From assembly GCF_009696615.1 (NCBI RefSeq), contig NZ_VULO01000001.1, positions 186,001 through 250,000 on the forward strand: a DNA stretch of 64,000 bases, in the 5' to 3' direction. The first letter of the stretch is position 1; every line of letters begins with the position of its first letter. The position numbers and the translations under genes were made by a program. A model generated the notes under the pieces. It ran no database searches and was not told where the DNA came from. It saw only the letters and a program-made list of their open reading frames with translations. Source of the DNA: Scrofimicrobium canadense (lineage in GTDB: Bacteria; Actinomycetota; Actinomycetes; Actinomycetales; Actinomycetaceae). Below, one piece after another: positions 27,280 to 37,123 of this stretch.

Positions 27280-27771
27280 ATGGTGTTTATGCTTGACCCA
27301 ACCAGACCAGAAGGTGTGAAACTTGAGAGTGTATCGTCAAAACTGGTGAATGCACGAATGGTCGTAACCTCCATAACTTTGGGTGTACCTGCGTTAGCAG
27401 GGATCGTCCTCGTATTCACAGTTTCGCCCTGGTTCTGGTTTCTAGCAGGAAGCGTCCTGCTCATTTTTGCATGGTTGCTCTGGTTGATCCCTCGGCAAGT
27501 TCGCAACATCGGCTATGCGACAGAAGACTCGGACTTTGTGGTGAGAAGAGGCGCACTCTTTCGTCGTCTCAATGTGATCCCCTACGGCCGAATCCAATTT
27601 GTTGATGTATCCGAGGGGCCACTTCTTCGTGCATTCGGACTGGCCACTTTGCAGTTACATACTGCTTCTGCGGGCACCGATGCTACAGTCCCTGGGCTCA
27701 CTGTCGAACAGGCAAATGTGCTACGTAAACGCCTAGTCGAGCGCGGAGCGGGACAGCTTTCGGGACTATGA
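27280..27771 (+). CDS. PH domain (bPH2) membrane protein, YdbS-like
   Basis: 163 residues with two adjacent membrane helices (~38-75, including WFWFLAGSVLLIFAWLLWLIP) followed by a bacterial PH (YdbS/bPH2) domain: DSDFVVRRGALFRRLNVIPYGRIQFVDVSEGPLLRAFGLATLQLHT. The phrase IPYGRIQxVDVxxGPLxRxxGLATL is characteristic. It overlaps the next gene by ATGA. In firmicutes YdbS and YdbT work together in resistance to an antimicrobial peptide; here the pair is the first part of a longer operon. Confidence 0.9.
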   Translation: MVFMLDPTRPEGVKLESVSSKLVNARMVVTSITLGVPALAGIVLVFTVSPWFWFLAGSVLLIFAWLLWLIPRQVRNIGYATEDSDFVVRRGALFRRLNVIPYGRIQFVDVSEGPLLRAFGLATLQLHTASAGTDATVPGLTVEQANVLRKRLVERGAGQLSGL

Positions 27772-29204
27772 GCGAAGAACCTCAGCTAGTTGACGCGGGC
27801 GTACCTCCCCAGGCATGGCGTGCAGTAAATCCACTTTCTCCAATTCTCAACGTCGGGGCTGCTCTCGTAGTAATTTTGGCGGCTGTGCTGTGGCATAACG
27901 TTGATACCTGGCGCCAGGCAATCGAAGAGGGCTGGATTGACCGCATTGGGCTCCACACACTTTTCCTCATTATTGCCGCAGCAATCTTTGCTATTGCGAT
28001 CATCGGGGGACTCTATTCGTGGCTTGCTTGGCGCAAGATGCGGTTTGCTGTGACCAACGAGGCGGTGTGGTACCGAGCGGGTATTCTCTTTCGTCACCAG
28101 CGCCACGCGCGCTTAGAACGAATCCAATCGGTGGATGTTGCGCAACCTTTCATTCCAAGGCTCTTAGGCCTCGGAAAGATCACAGTAGGTGTAGCAGGCA
28201 GTGGCGATCTATCTTTTGGATACCTGCGTCTCGTAGAACTCCAAGAGCTGCGTGCTGAAATTATGGCTCTTGCGGCAGGGGTAGAAGCTAAGGAAGAAGC
28301 GCCAGAGCAGATCCTCTACCGGGTCTCCACCCCGCGCCTCGTCCAAGGAATGCTCACAAAGATTGGCACGATCATTTCATTGGCAATACTTGTCGCGATC
28401 ACAGCGGGAGCTATCGTCGCGATATTCGTCCTCCATGTTCAGACTCTATGGGCATTAGTTACATTACTGCCAGCCGCTTTGGCCTTTGGTACCCCTGTTT
28501 TTTCCGAGCTGTCCGGCATGTATGGTTTTACGGCAGCAGTGTCTCCCGACGGGATTCGGGTCCGCCGCGGCCTATTCAACACGCGCTCACAGACGGTCCC
28601 ACCACGGAGAATTCACGCCGTTCGGATTGCCCAACCTTTTTTCTGGCGTCCTTTTGGGTGGTACTCGGTGAGAATCACCCAGGCTGCCTCGGGTGAACAA
28701 GCCGAAGATGTGCTCTTGCCTGTGGGAACACGTGAAGAAGCTCTATTGGCATTATGGCTTGTTATTCCAGATGTAGGTGTGGATAATCCCGTTGAGCTGC
28801 TATCCGACGCTTTGGAAGGAAAAGGACCTTCTACCTGGTTCACCCGCAACACTCCACAATCACGGTGGCTTGACCCTCTGGTGTGGCGCAGACGCGGGGT
28901 TGCATGTACCCGTACGGCTCTGATCGTGCGAAATGGCAGAATAACACGGTCAGCCACTTTCGTCCCTTATGCCCGAATACAGTCCTTGACCATCAAGAGC
29001 GGTCCTGTGCAGCGACAGCTGAGCCTGGCAACTCTCAGTGCCCATTTGGTTCCTGGAATTATCTTTGCCAATGTTAAGAACCTACCTGACCATGTGGCCG
29101 CAGGATTACTGCCATCGATTACTGCCGAGTCGCGTGTTTCCCGTGAATCTGAACCACCAGAACGGTGGATGATGCGTGCTCAAGAGGCGATCAACAATGC
29201 CTAG
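27768..29204 (+). CDS. PH domain (bPH2) membrane protein, YdbT-like
   Basis: 478 residues. Three bPH2-like units are visible, each with a phrase like RLERIQSVDVAQPFIPRLLGL, RRIHAVRIAQPFFWRPFGWYSV or YARIQSLTIKSGPVQRQLSLATL, separated by pairs of membrane helices (~25-75 and ~200-250). This is the standard partner of the preceding YdbS-like protein. The start codon overlaps the YdbS stop. Biochemical function of the domain family is not known; membrane stress or peptide resistance roles are reported. Confidence 0.88.
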   Translation: MSEEPQLVDAGVPPQAWRAVNPLSPILNVGAALVVILAAVLWHNVDTWRQAIEEGWIDRIGLHTLFLIIAAAIFAIAIIGGLYSWLAWRKMRFAVTNEAVWYRAGILFRHQRHARLERIQSVDVAQPFIPRLLGLGKITVGVAGSGDLSFGYLRLVELQELRAEIMALAAGVEAKEEAPEQILYRVSTPRLVQGMLTKIGTIISLAILVAITAGAIVAIFVLHVQTLWALVTLLPAALAFGTPVFSELSGMYGFTAAVSPDGIRVRRGLFNTRSQTVPPRRIHAVRIAQPFFWRPFGWYSVRITQAASGEQAEDVLLPVGTREEALLALWLVIPDVGVDNPVELLSDALEGKGPSTWFTRNTPQSRWLDPLVWRRRGVACTRTALIVRNGRITRSATFVPYARIQSLTIKSGPVQRQLSLATLSAHLVPGIIFANVKNLPDHVAAGLLPSITAESRVSRESEPPERWMMRAQEAINNA

Positions 29205-30030
29205 CTTGCCCCCTATACGCATAGGCGTGATTGGAATGGGCCGGGTAGGTCCCGTAGTTGCCGCAGCATTGAGGAGTGGAGGCCACGATGTTGTTGCGGT
29301 GTCTGCACGCACAGAGGCTTCTGCAGAACGGGCTTCGTTGCTGCTCCCTGGCGTTCCGCAACTCAGTCAGCAAGAGGTGGTCGACTCCGCCGAAGTGGTC
29401 TTCTTGGCCGTACCAGATCGCGTAGTTGAGCCACTGGCAGATTCTTTGAACTGGCGTCCCGGACAGATCGCCATTCACCTATCTGGTGCGCTTGGGCTCG
29501 ATGTCCTTGAATCGGCTGCATTGTCGGGAGCAATTGTCGCCTCAATTCACCCGGCGATGACTTTCCAGGGACTCAGCCTGGACGCGACACGTCTTACCAA
29601 TGCGCCAATGGCAGTGACGGCGCCTCCTTTAGCGCTTCCACTTGTGGAGGTACTGGCGGCAGAGATAGGCGGCCAGCCCTTCGTTCTTGATGACTCCCTC
29701 AAGCCCCGATACCACGCGGCGCTCACCCACGCCGCAAACCATCTGGTGACAGTTGTTTCACAGGCACGGGACCTTCTTTCTGATGTTGGTGTTGACGACC
29801 CGGGTTCCGTTTTGAAACCGTTGACAGAAGCTGCCCTCCATGGGGCATTAGAGTCGGGTATGGCTGCTCTCACTGGACCCGTGGAACGAGGGGATAACGA
29901 CACAGTTGCACGCCACATGGTGGCCCTCAATGGTACTCGTGTGGCAGATACCTATCGATGGCTCAGTCGGACAACAAAGGAAGAACTCGACACGTGGAGA
30001 GCAGATGAGACAACCACTTCTGATCACTGA
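29197..30030 (+). CDS. Rossmann-like and DUF2520 domain protein
   Basis: 277 residues from the ATG at 29197, with AAGAGG upstream; a longer frame would run further into the previous gene. N-terminal NAD(P)-binding fold (RIGVIGMGRVGPVVAAALRSGGHDVVAVSART), then a helical DUF2520 domain (YHAALTHAANHLVTVVSQARDLL) like those of ketopantoate/6-phosphogluconate dehydrogenases. It sits directly before panC, as often seen, so a ketopantoate reductase-like step in pantothenate synthesis is plausible but unproven. Overlaps both neighbours. Confidence 0.85.
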   Translation: MPSLPPIRIGVIGMGRVGPVVAAALRSGGHDVVAVSARTEASAERASLLLPGVPQLSQQEVVDSAEVVFLAVPDRVVEPLADSLNWRPGQIAIHLSGALGLDVLESAALSGAIVASIHPAMTFQGLSLDATRLTNAPMAVTAPPLALPLVEVLAAEIGGQPFVLDDSLKPRYHAALTHAANHLVTVVSQARDLLSDVGVDDPGSVLKPLTEAALHGALESGMAALTGPVERGDNDTVARHMVALNGTRVADTYRWLSRTTKEELDTWRADETTTSDH

Positions 30031-30829
30031 TCCGAAAGACTTACCAAAGGGAGACGTAGCTTTAGTACCGACTATGGGCGCGCTCCATGAAGGGCACCTA
30101 TCACTGGTGCGTGAGGCACGGCGCCATGCCTCACATGTTGTGGTCTCTATCTTTGTCAACCCCACACAGTTTGCGCCCGGTGAGGACTACGAGCAGTATC
30201 CACGTACCCTGGAAGCAGATGTTGAAAAGCTGAGCCAAGTGGGTGCTGATGTGGTGTTTGCGCCCAGTGCGCGGACTATGTATCCGTCGAAAACTCAGGT
30301 GACAATTGATCCAGGGCCACTGGCAGAAATTCTTGAAGGGGCCAGTAGACCCACACATTTTGCTGGTGTCTGCCAAATTGTAGCCAAACTTTTTAACATG
30401 GTGCGGCCCACAGTGGCAGTTTTTGGACAGAAAGACGCCCAACAATTGGCAATAATCCGACATATGGTTACGGACCTCAGCTATCCAATTGAGATTATTT
30501 GTGCCCCCATCGTTCGCGAAGAAAATGGATTAGCGCTTTCTAGTCGCAACACCTATCTCAACCAAGACGAGCGTGCACAAGCAGTGATGCTGTCTCGGGC
30601 ACTCTTTGAGGGAGCTAAAAGCGACACTCCTGCGCAACAGGTGGCGATTACCTCGCAAATCTTGCAGGAAGCTGGAATCGAACCAGAGTATGTCGAGGTC
30701 GTCACTACTGATGGTTTCGATGTCCTCAGTGAAGAATCGAAGCCAGTAATGCAGGATGTCACATTGCTAGTCGCGGCCCGTATCGGTTCTACTAGACTGA
30801 TCGACAACGTGACTATCAGGAGGCAGTGA
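30005..30829 (+). CDS. panC: Pantothenate synthetase
   Basis: 274 residues. Joins pantoate and beta-alanine with ATP. The start ATG 30005 has GGAG upstream and overlaps the preceding gene by 26 bp; the frame is open further 5' but that part does not fit the family. ATP-binding [19 protein letters not shown] (HIGH-like), [59 protein letters not shown] and the KMSKS-equivalent ALSSRNTYL are present. panB is not in the window. Confidence 0.96.
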   Translation: MRQPLLITDPKDLPKGDVALVPTMGALHEGHLSLVREARRHASHVVVSIFVNPTQFAPGEDYEQYPRTLEADVEKLSQVGADVVFAPSARTMYPSKTQVTIDPGPLAEILEGASRPTHFAGVCQIVAKLFNMVRPTVAVFGQKDAQQLAIIRHMVTDLSYPIEIICAPIVREENGLALSSRNTYLNQDERAQAVMLSRALFEGAKSDTPAQQVAITSQILQEAGIEPEYVEVVTTDGFDVLSEESKPVMQDVTLLVAARIGSTRLIDNVTIRRQ

Positions 30830-31218
30830 TGGATTATCCAACCTATCGCACCATGGCGGTAGGAAAGATACATCGGGCAACGGTTACGGATGCGGACATT
30901 AATTATGTCGGTTCCATCACTGTTGATGCAGACTTGCTCCGTGAGGCAGACATTTATCCGGGACAAGAAGTGCAAGTTGTAGATGTCACTAACGGGGCGC
31001 GACTGACCACATACACGATAGAAGGACCAGCCGGGTCTGGGGAAATTAAACTCAACGGCGCTGCAGCTCATCTGGTACATCCAGGTGACCTCGTTATCAT
31101 CATGGCCTACGCCGCGATGCCCGAAGAAAAAGCGCGGGTCTATACACCAAAGGTCGTCCACGTCGATGCCAATAACCGGCCAATAAGTCTGGGCATAGCC
31201 CTGGATGAATCATCGTAA
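30829..31218 (+). CDS. panD: Aspartate 1-decarboxylase (pyruvoyl)
   Basis: 129 residues; makes beta-alanine for PanC. The ATG at 30829 overlaps the panC stop and has AGGAGG at good spacing; a GTG one codon upstream is less well placed. [22 protein letters not shown] contains the self-cleavage site Gly-Ser that yields the pyruvoyl cofactor. [20 protein letters not shown] is the usual C-terminal motif. The operon order panC-panD supports the call. Confidence 0.96.
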   Translation: MDYPTYRTMAVGKIHRATVTDADINYVGSITVDADLLREADIYPGQEVQVVDVTNGARLTTYTIEGPAGSGEIKLNGAAAHLVHPGDLVIIMAYAAMPEEKARVYTPKVVHVDANNRPISLGIALDESS

Positions 31219-31253
31219 GAGTAGGTGTCGCATCCAGACGATAGGATAGAGGC

Positions 31254-32771
31254 ATGACTGACTCTATTGATCCTGCACTAGATGACGCCCCCGAACAGCT
31301 CCGTGTACGTGCGGAAAAGCGCCGTCGTCTCCTCGAATCAGGTATTGATCCCTATCCGGTGCAACTTCCCATCACCTCCACTATTGAGGAAGTTCGCGAT
31401 AAATATGGGAATCTGGAAGCTGGCGAAGAAACGCAGGACATTGTCGGTGTAGCTGGGCGAGTGGTGCTCGCCAGAAACGCGGGGAAGCTATGCTTTGCCA
31501 CGTTACAAGATGGAGCAGGTCGACGTCTCCAGGTGATGCTCTCTGCTCGTGAAGTCGGGGAAGAATCGCTTACTCGCTACAAGGCAGACGTAGACCTGGG
31601 CGACCATCTCTTTGTTTCTGGCAGAGTCATATCCTCGAAACGGGGAGAGCTTTCGATCATGGCTAACACCTGGGCGCTGGCTTCCAAGGCCTTGCGCCCC
31701 ATGCCAAAGACTTACGTCGCTGAAGACGGGACCGAGATCGGTTTAGCTGAGGACACTCGTGTACGTAGGCGCTACCTCGACATGATCGTGAGACCAGCTG
31801 CGCGGGAAATGGTGCGTGTTCGCGCGGCAGTCGTTCGATCTCTTCGTGAGTACTTTCATGAGGCAGACTTTGTAGAGATTGAGACTCCCATGCTGCAGGT
31901 CCTTCATGGGGGTGCTGCGGCAAGGCCCTTCTCTACGCATATGAATGCCTACGATACTGAACTTTTTCTCCGCATCGCTCCAGAGTTGTTTCTCAAGAGA
32001 GCCGTCGTTGGTGGGGTAGAGCGAGTATTCGAGATCAACAGGAACTTCAGGAATGAGGGTGCAGACTCTTCACACTCGCCTGAGTTCACTATGCTCGAAG
32101 CCTACGAGGCCTACGGTACCTATGACACCATGGCTCAGCGAACACGCGAGATGATTCAAAAGGCAGCCCGCGACGTATTTGGAACCGAAATCGTGACTCT
32201 CTCTGACGGAACTGAATACGACTTGTCGGGGGAATGGACATCAATTTCGCTGTATTCTGCTATATCAGAGGCTGTTGGTAAAGAAGTCACTGCCCAGACT
32301 CCTCGGGAAGAACTCGTCGCATTGCTTGATGAAGAAGTTCCAGATCATTACGGTCCCGGCAAAGTCGCTGAAGTCCTCTTTGAGAAAACAGTGGGCGACA
32401 AACTCTACGCCCCCACTTTTGTGAGGGACTTTCCAGAGGACTCCTCACCTCTTACCCGCGCGCATCGCAGCCAACCTGGCGTCGTTGAAAAGTGGGATCT
32501 CTATGTGAGAGGCTTTGAATTGGCGACAGCCTATTCCGAGCTGGTGGATCCTGTGGTGCAGAGAACTCGTTTTGAAGAACAGGCTCTTGTTGCCGCAGCA
32601 GGAGATGCCGAAGCGATGGTCCTTGATGAGGACTTCCTTGAGGCTATGGAGTATGGAATGCCGCCAGCAGGTGGCATGGGAATGGGACTTGATCGCCTCC
32701 TCATGGCTCTCACCGGCGAGGGCATCAGGGAGACAATTACATTCCCCTTAGTGAAACGATTGGACTCATGA
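31254..32771 (+). CDS. lysS: Lysyl-tRNA synthetase, class II
   Basis: 505 residues. Anticodon-binding OB domain ([23 protein letters not shown]), then class II motifs: motif 2 [24 protein letters not shown] and motif 3 [15 protein letters not shown]. Charges tRNA-Lys. It follows panD after 35 nt and overlaps the SDR gene by ATGA. Complete and ordinary. Confidence 0.97.
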   Translation: MTDSIDPALDDAPEQLRVRAEKRRRLLESGIDPYPVQLPITSTIEEVRDKYGNLEAGEETQDIVGVAGRVVLARNAGKLCFATLQDGAGRRLQVMLSAREVGEESLTRYKADVDLGDHLFVSGRVISSKRGELSIMANTWALASKALRPMPKTYVAEDGTEIGLAEDTRVRRRYLDMIVRPAAREMVRVRAAVVRSLREYFHEADFVEIETPMLQVLHGGAAARPFSTHMNAYDTELFLRIAPELFLKRAVVGGVERVFEINRNFRNEGADSSHSPEFTMLEAYEAYGTYDTMAQRTREMIQKAARDVFGTEIVTLSDGTEYDLSGEWTSISLYSAISEAVGKEVTAQTPREELVALLDEEVPDHYGPGKVAEVLFEKTVGDKLYAPTFVRDFPEDSSPLTRAHRSQPGVVEKWDLYVRGFELATAYSELVDPVVQRTRFEEQALVAAAGDAEAMVLDEDFLEAMEYGMPPAGGMGMGLDRLLMALTGEGIRETITFPLVKRLDS

Positions 32772-33556
32772 ATCTAGATATTGAAGGTCGCGTCGCGTTT
32801 GTCTGCGCGTCAACTACCGGCTTAGGCCTAGCTTCAGCTAAGGCACTTGCGGCCGAGGGCGTCGCTATAGCTGTTACTGGCAGGCGCGGTGATGTCGCTG
32901 AGGAACAGGCTGCAAGCATCGCTTCGGAATTTGGCGTTGCCTCTTTAGGGATTGGTGTGGATCTCCTGGATGCGCAATCACGGCAAGAGGCTCTTGAAAC
33001 GGCAGAAAAGACTTTGGGACCCATCGACATTCTTGTCCTCAATGGTCCGGGCCCTCGCCCAGGAGGAGCGCTGAGCGTTGGCGTTGGTGAGGCCACAGAA
33101 GCTGCGCTTAGCCTGATTGAGCCACACGTAGATTTGGTCTCGCGGGTTCTTCCCGGCATGCGCTCGCGCGGGTGGGGAAGGATCGTGGCTGTTGGTGCTT
33201 ACAGCATGGACTCCGCCTCTACGTGGCTGGCATTGTCTGCCATCGGTCGGGCTGGTCTGGCTCGCTACTTGCAGGCGTTGGCCAAAGAAGTTGCCGCAGA
33301 GGGAGTAACCGTAAATATTGTGCAACCCGGCATTATTGCCACAGCCCGCATTGACGCTTTGGACGCTGCAGAGGCTGCTACAAGTGGGGGAACTCCAGCG
33401 CAGGCACGAGCAAGACGCGAGGCGTCAATGCCGATGGGACGGTTGGGAAAGCCGGAAGAATTTGCATCAGCAGTAGCTTTCTTTGCGTCAGAACCCGCCC
33501 GCTACATCACGGGACAATCTTTGATGGTTGATGGAGGGTTGTACGCGGCGGATTAG
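32768..33556 (+). CDS. SDR family oxidoreductase with atypical active site
   Basis: 262 residues, Rossmann fold. NAD(P) loop [19 protein letters not shown], later [13 protein letters not shown] in place of NNAG, and the C-terminal [20 protein letters not shown]. The catalytic YxxxK is not seen where expected; that region reads [20 protein letters not shown], as in a divergent FabG-like group that lacks Tyr. It may therefore not be a normal reductase. It overlaps lysS and its stop codon overlaps that of the convergent kinase gene. Confidence 0.85.
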   Translation: MNLDIEGRVAFVCASTTGLGLASAKALAAEGVAIAVTGRRGDVAEEQAASIASEFGVASLGIGVDLLDAQSRQEALETAEKTLGPIDILVLNGPGPRPGGALSVGVGEATEAALSLIEPHVDLVSRVLPGMRSRGWGRIVAVGAYSMDSASTWLALSAIGRAGLARYLQALAKEVAAEGVTVNIVQPGIIATARIDALDAAEAATSGGTPAQARARREASMPMGRLGKPEEFASAVAFFASEPARYITGQSLMVDGGLYAAD

Positions 33557-34188
33557 CGGTTGAGTTCCCGGATGAGTGAGGCCGCGGCATCCAACGATTT
33601 GACAGGCTGACAGCCCGCGCCAATCCAAGCGCGGACTTGTGAGGGCTCTGCTGCGGCGAGGCGTGCACCTCGAAAGAGCAGCACCGGCACGGGTTTACGT
33701 GATTCTGAAAGGTCTCGCAGCAATCGGAAATATGCGTTGCGTAGAGGGCTTCGCGCTACGCATATAGCGGCTGCCAACAGTTGACGTTGGCGTAGCGGTT
33801 CGATGAGGGAAGACGCAAAAATTCCCTCGGCAATAAATAACTTATTATCACCCAAACTCAGGGGGGCTGTTCCGGTGCGCCGATTGCTGGGGATGTCATA
33901 GATGGGGATTTCGGCGGTGCCCTCAGTGCAGAGTTCACTGAGGGTTTCCAGCGCTCCTTGTCGATCCCACGAATTGACATCGTCCCAATCGATCAGGTCT
34001 CCGCGCATCGGCATGCCGGGTGCATCATCATTGCGGTAGAAGCTATCGAGCGCCACAGACGGTAGTCCTGTGCGTTTAGACAAGGATGTTTTTCCCGATC
34101 CCGATGGTCCAGTGAGAAGAATGACGCGTGCGCGAGGCCGATATGAGCCTTCTGGTAGTTCAAAGAGCTCAGATTGTACGCCAGACAT
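33553..34188 (-). CDS. Uridine kinase-like P-loop protein
   Basis: 211 residues. Walker A at VILLTGPSGSGKTSLSKRTG, then LPSVALDSFYRNDDAPGMP as in uridine/cytidine kinases, a DWDDVNSWD region, and KLFIAEGIFASSLIEPLR. The actual phosphate acceptor is not certain. Stops of this gene (TAA) and of the SDR (TAG) share bases 33554-33555. Confidence 0.8.
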   Translation of the reverse strand: MSGVQSELFELPEGSYRPRARVILLTGPSGSGKTSLSKRTGLPSVALDSFYRNDDAPGMPMRGDLIDWDDVNSWDRQGALETLSELCTEGTAEIPIYDIPSNRRTGTAPLSLGDNKLFIAEGIFASSLIEPLRQRQLLAAAICVARSPLRNAYFRLLRDLSESRKPVPVLLFRGARLAAAEPSQVRAWIGAGCQPVKSLDAAASLIRELNR

Positions 34189-34248
34189 GGTTATCAGTGT
34201 CTCACATATGGGATGAAGGATTTTTCATGATCGGGGGGTGTTCCCAGC

Positions 34249-35211
34249 TCATCGACTTCGACCATTGGAGATGCTTAAGACGCGTGTAGCGAGAGAAGAA
34301 TCGACAACCAGATCGGTTACTACTCCCGCACGCAGTGCGCCGAGAAGGGGACCTGCCTTAGAGTCTCCTGCTACCGCGCAGATGCGCCTTGGAATTCGCC
34401 TTAGCTGTGAGGGGGGAGGCCCGGATGCGCGAGCATTGAGGGCCATGTCGGTGGAACCATCTTGACGCATAAGGACTGTGCACACATCGCCAACCACTCC
34501 GTCTTGCCGTGCCGCGTCGATTTCAGATTCGTCGAGGAAACCTGCCGAGTATACGTGACTTGGTAGACGCCCTGACATGGCTCCAACCCCAAACAGTGCG
34601 ATGTCGCAGGATTCGATTGTCTCCAAGACTCTGCGGACTGAGCGTTCTCGCCACATCGCGTTCTTCGTTTCGGGGTAGTCGAAGAATGCTGGTACTGGAA
34701 AGTGGACCATTTTGGCTCCGAATGCCGTTGCTGCCTGGGAAATAATGGCATCGGCGTAGGGCATCCCTGATTCAGATGCATTGGCCGCGCCATTGAGTTG
34801 CACTACTGTGGTGCCGCGTAGTTTCCGTCCAGGAAGATTGGGAGTGATTGCCGAAGTGGTATTGCCCCACGCGATTCCAAGAGTCATTCCTGGTTCCATG
34901 AGTGAACTCAGATGATTTGCGCAGACCTGGGCAACGTCTCCCAGTCGGCTGATATCAGGGGCAGCGGACCGCACCGGCACAACCCAAGCGTTAACTCCGA
35001 ACTCTCTTCGCAGTTGACCTCCCAAGCTGGACCGTGAGACGGGGGGAGCTTCGACAGAAATATGGACTAGGCCAGATTCGCGTGCAAATGAAAGAAGTCG
35101 GGACACTGTCGACCGGGAGACTCCCATCTGTCCGGCAATAGCTTCCATCGTCAGACCTTGTAGGTAATGCATGGACGCGGCTTGGTGCGCTAGTTCTTCA
35201 CGATCGCTCAT
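34249..35211 (-). CDS. SorC family sugar-sensing transcriptional regulator
   Basis: 320 residues. N-terminal helix-turn-helix (LTMEAIAGQMGVSRSTVSRLLSFARESGLVHI) and a C-terminal sugar-phosphate-binding domain (LGIAWGNTTSAIT, DIALFGVGAMSG, ICAVAGDSKAGPLLGALRAGVVTDLVVD). It is divergent from glpD-glpF-glpK with a palindrome between the starts, so it probably controls glycerol use; glycerol-3-phosphate or dihydroxyacetone phosphate as effector is inference. Confidence 0.9.
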   Translation of the reverse strand: MSDREELAHQAASMHYLQGLTMEAIAGQMGVSRSTVSRLLSFARESGLVHISVEAPPVSRSSLGGQLRREFGVNAWVVPVRSAAPDISRLGDVAQVCANHLSSLMEPGMTLGIAWGNTTSAITPNLPGRKLRGTTVVQLNGAANASESGMPYADAIISQAATAFGAKMVHFPVPAFFDYPETKNAMWRERSVRRVLETIESCDIALFGVGAMSGRLPSHVYSAGFLDESEIDAARQDGVVGDVCTVLMRQDGSTDMALNARASGPPPSQLRRIPRRICAVAGDSKAGPLLGALRAGVVTDLVVDSSLATRVLSISNGRSR

Positions 35212-35226
35212 GTTCTATAGTCTCTC

Positions 35227-35242
35227 ATGCACAATCGTGCAA
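35227..35242. promoter_or_regulatory. Palindromic operator between the SorC regulator and glpD
   Basis: ATGCACAATCGTGCAA has TGCAC and GTGCA arms around AATC (35228-35241). It lies 16 bp upstream of the regulator start and about 85 bp upstream of glpD. SorC-family proteins bind palindromes of this general form. Confidence 0.55.
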
Positions 35243-35324
35243 TAGAAGAGCGAATGCGTGCAGAACGGGAATAATAGGAAGAGGGTGGCTCCACGGAGAG
35301 AGCAACCAGTAAGGAGCGGACAAA

Positions 35325-37058
35325 GTGGCAACTCCAGTTCTTTCGAAGGAAACACGAGCGTCAGACATAGAAACGATGTCAAGTGGCGATATGCTTGACG
35401 TTCTTGTCGTAGGTGGGGGCGTAACAGGCGCAGGAATCGCGCTCGATGCAGCGACACGCGGTCTCAAAGTTGGCATAGTAGAAGCGCAAGATTGGTCCTC
35501 AGGCACCTCCTCGCGATCCTCTAAGCTGGTGCATGGAGGACTTCGCTACCTCTACCAACTCAATTTTGCTCTCGTAGCTGAGTCGTTGCGCGAACGAGGG
35601 TTGCTGCTTACGCAGAACGCACCCCACCTCGTCAAAGCGCAGCCCTTGCTGTGGCCGTTGAAGATTCCTGTCATTGAGAGAACCTATTCCGCAGTTGGGG
35701 TGGGGATGTATGACGCAATTGCGCAAATAGCGCATAGAGGATCAGTGCCGACGCAACGCCACCATACGAAAAAGACTTCTCTAAAACTATCGCCTGCGCT
35801 AAAGCCCGATGCGCTCAACGGATCTATCGTCTATTACGATGCCAGAGTCGATGACTCCCGTTTAGTTATTACGTTGGTCAGGACTGCTGTGCGCTACGGT
35901 GCTCTAGCAGCAAATAGAGTCCAACTTGTGGGCATCGAAAAGGACGCTACCGGTCACGTATGCGGTGCTGAACTTGAGGATCTTGAGAGCGGGAAGCGCT
36001 TTCATGTGAAGACCCGCTCGATCATCAATGCCACTGGCGTGTGGACAGAAAAAACACAATCGTTGGGAGGATCGACGGGTGGACTGAAGGTACTGGCCTC
36101 CAAGGGTATTCACCTGGTCGTTCCTAAGAACCGTATTAAGTCAAAAGTTGGCTTGTTCCTGCGCACCGAAAAGTCGGTGTTATTTATCATCCCGTGGAAA
36201 CGCTATTGGATTATTGGCACCACAGACACGAAGTATCACGAAGACTTGCGGAACCCAGTCGCCGACAAAGAAGATATTCAGTATCTTCTTGATCACGCAA
36301 ATTCAGTTCTGCGCGATCCTCTCACGACTGACGATATTTTGGGGACTTTTGCTGGACTGCGCCCGCTCTTGCAACCCGGAACTCTTGATGGCGATGAAGC
36401 GAAGTCAACCAAAGTGTCTCGTGAACACACAGTGACTGAAGCAGTGCCCGGTCTCACGGTTATTGCTGGTGGCAAGCTCACCTCATACCGCCAAATGGCT
36501 GAAGATGCCGTCGACTTCACTCTGGGTGAGCGCCGGGCGAAAGAGCGTCCCTGCGTGACTGCAGAAACACCTCTGCAAGGAGCCGACGGCTACCATGCCT
36601 TGTGGAACTCGCGTGAAAAGATTGCTGCGCAGTCCGGCTTGACAGTCGATCAAGTTGAAGATCTTCTAGATCGCTATGGTTCGGATATTTTTGCGGTACT
36701 AGATTCCATCAAAGAACGCCCCGATTTGGCTCAGCCTCTACAAGGCGCTCCTGAGTATTTACGTGCTGATGTGGCATTTGGCGTGTCGCATGAAGGGGCA
36801 CTTCATTTAGAGGATATTTTGTTGCACAGAGTACGTCTGGTATACGAACACCGTGATGCGGGACTCTCGGCAGTCTCTGAGATTGCGGATCTTATGGCAG
36901 AAATACTCAAGTGGAATAAGAAGACGAAAGATAAAGAAATCAAGCAGTACGAGGATGTTGTGCGGGCAGTACGTGAGGCTGCCACAATCGAAGATGAGTC
37001 GGAAGCCCAGGCGGTGCGTGAGGCCGTCGAACCAATCCGTCCATTTCTGAATGTATGA
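35325..37058 (+). CDS. glpD: Glycerol-3-phosphate dehydrogenase (FAD)
   Basis: 577 residues from GTG with AAGGAG 9 nt upstream. Oxidises glycerol-3-phosphate to dihydroxyacetone phosphate at the membrane. FAD fold VLVVGGGVTGAGIALDAATRGLKVGIVEA, the DAO-family SSGTSSRSSKLVHGGLRYLYQLNF, IINATGVWTEK, and the substrate-domain sequence RYWIIGTTDTKYHEDL and GGKLTSYRQMAEDAVD. First gene of the glp operon, with glpF and glpK downstream. Confidence 0.96.
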   Translation: MATPVLSKETRASDIETMSSGDMLDVLVVGGGVTGAGIALDAATRGLKVGIVEAQDWSSGTSSRSSKLVHGGLRYLYQLNFALVAESLRERGLLLTQNAPHLVKAQPLLWPLKIPVIERTYSAVGVGMYDAIAQIAHRGSVPTQRHHTKKTSLKLSPALKPDALNGSIVYYDARVDDSRLVITLVRTAVRYGALAANRVQLVGIEKDATGHVCGAELEDLESGKRFHVKTRSIINATGVWTEKTQSLGGSTGGLKVLASKGIHLVVPKNRIKSKVGLFLRTEKSVLFIIPWKRYWIIGTTDTKYHEDLRNPVADKEDIQYLLDHANSVLRDPLTTDDILGTFAGLRPLLQPGTLDGDEAKSTKVSREHTVTEAVPGLTVIAGGKLTSYRQMAEDAVDFTLGERRAKERPCVTAETPLQGADGYHALWNSREKIAAQSGLTVDQVEDLLDRYGSDIFAVLDSIKERPDLAQPLQGAPEYLRADVAFGVSHEGALHLEDILLHRVRLVYEHRDAGLSAVSEIADLMAEILKWNKKTKDKEIKQYEDVVRAVREAATIEDESEAQAVREAVEPIRPFLNV

Positions 37059-37072
37059 GGTACCCGGGTACC
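37059..37072. repeat. Perfect 14-bp palindrome directly after glpD
   Basis: GGTACCCGGGTACC begins at the base after the glpD TGA. It has no T-tract and is too tight to form an ordinary terminator hairpin, so it could be a protein-binding site or chance. It sits in the 65-nt glpD-glpF spacer. Confidence 0.5.
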
Positions 37073-37123
37073 AAGGTGGTCCCGGACAAATGCGTCTAAC
37101 AGCGCGGAAGGAGAACGAACACA

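Noticed and set aside
29906-30004. N-terminal extension of panC
   Set aside because: Lies inside the DUF2520 gene and does not resemble PanC; ATG 30005 has GGAG and starts the normal domain.
30553-31161. 202-residue minus-strand frame across panC and panD
   Set aside because: Antisense to two well-conserved pantothenate genes; no plausible start signal.
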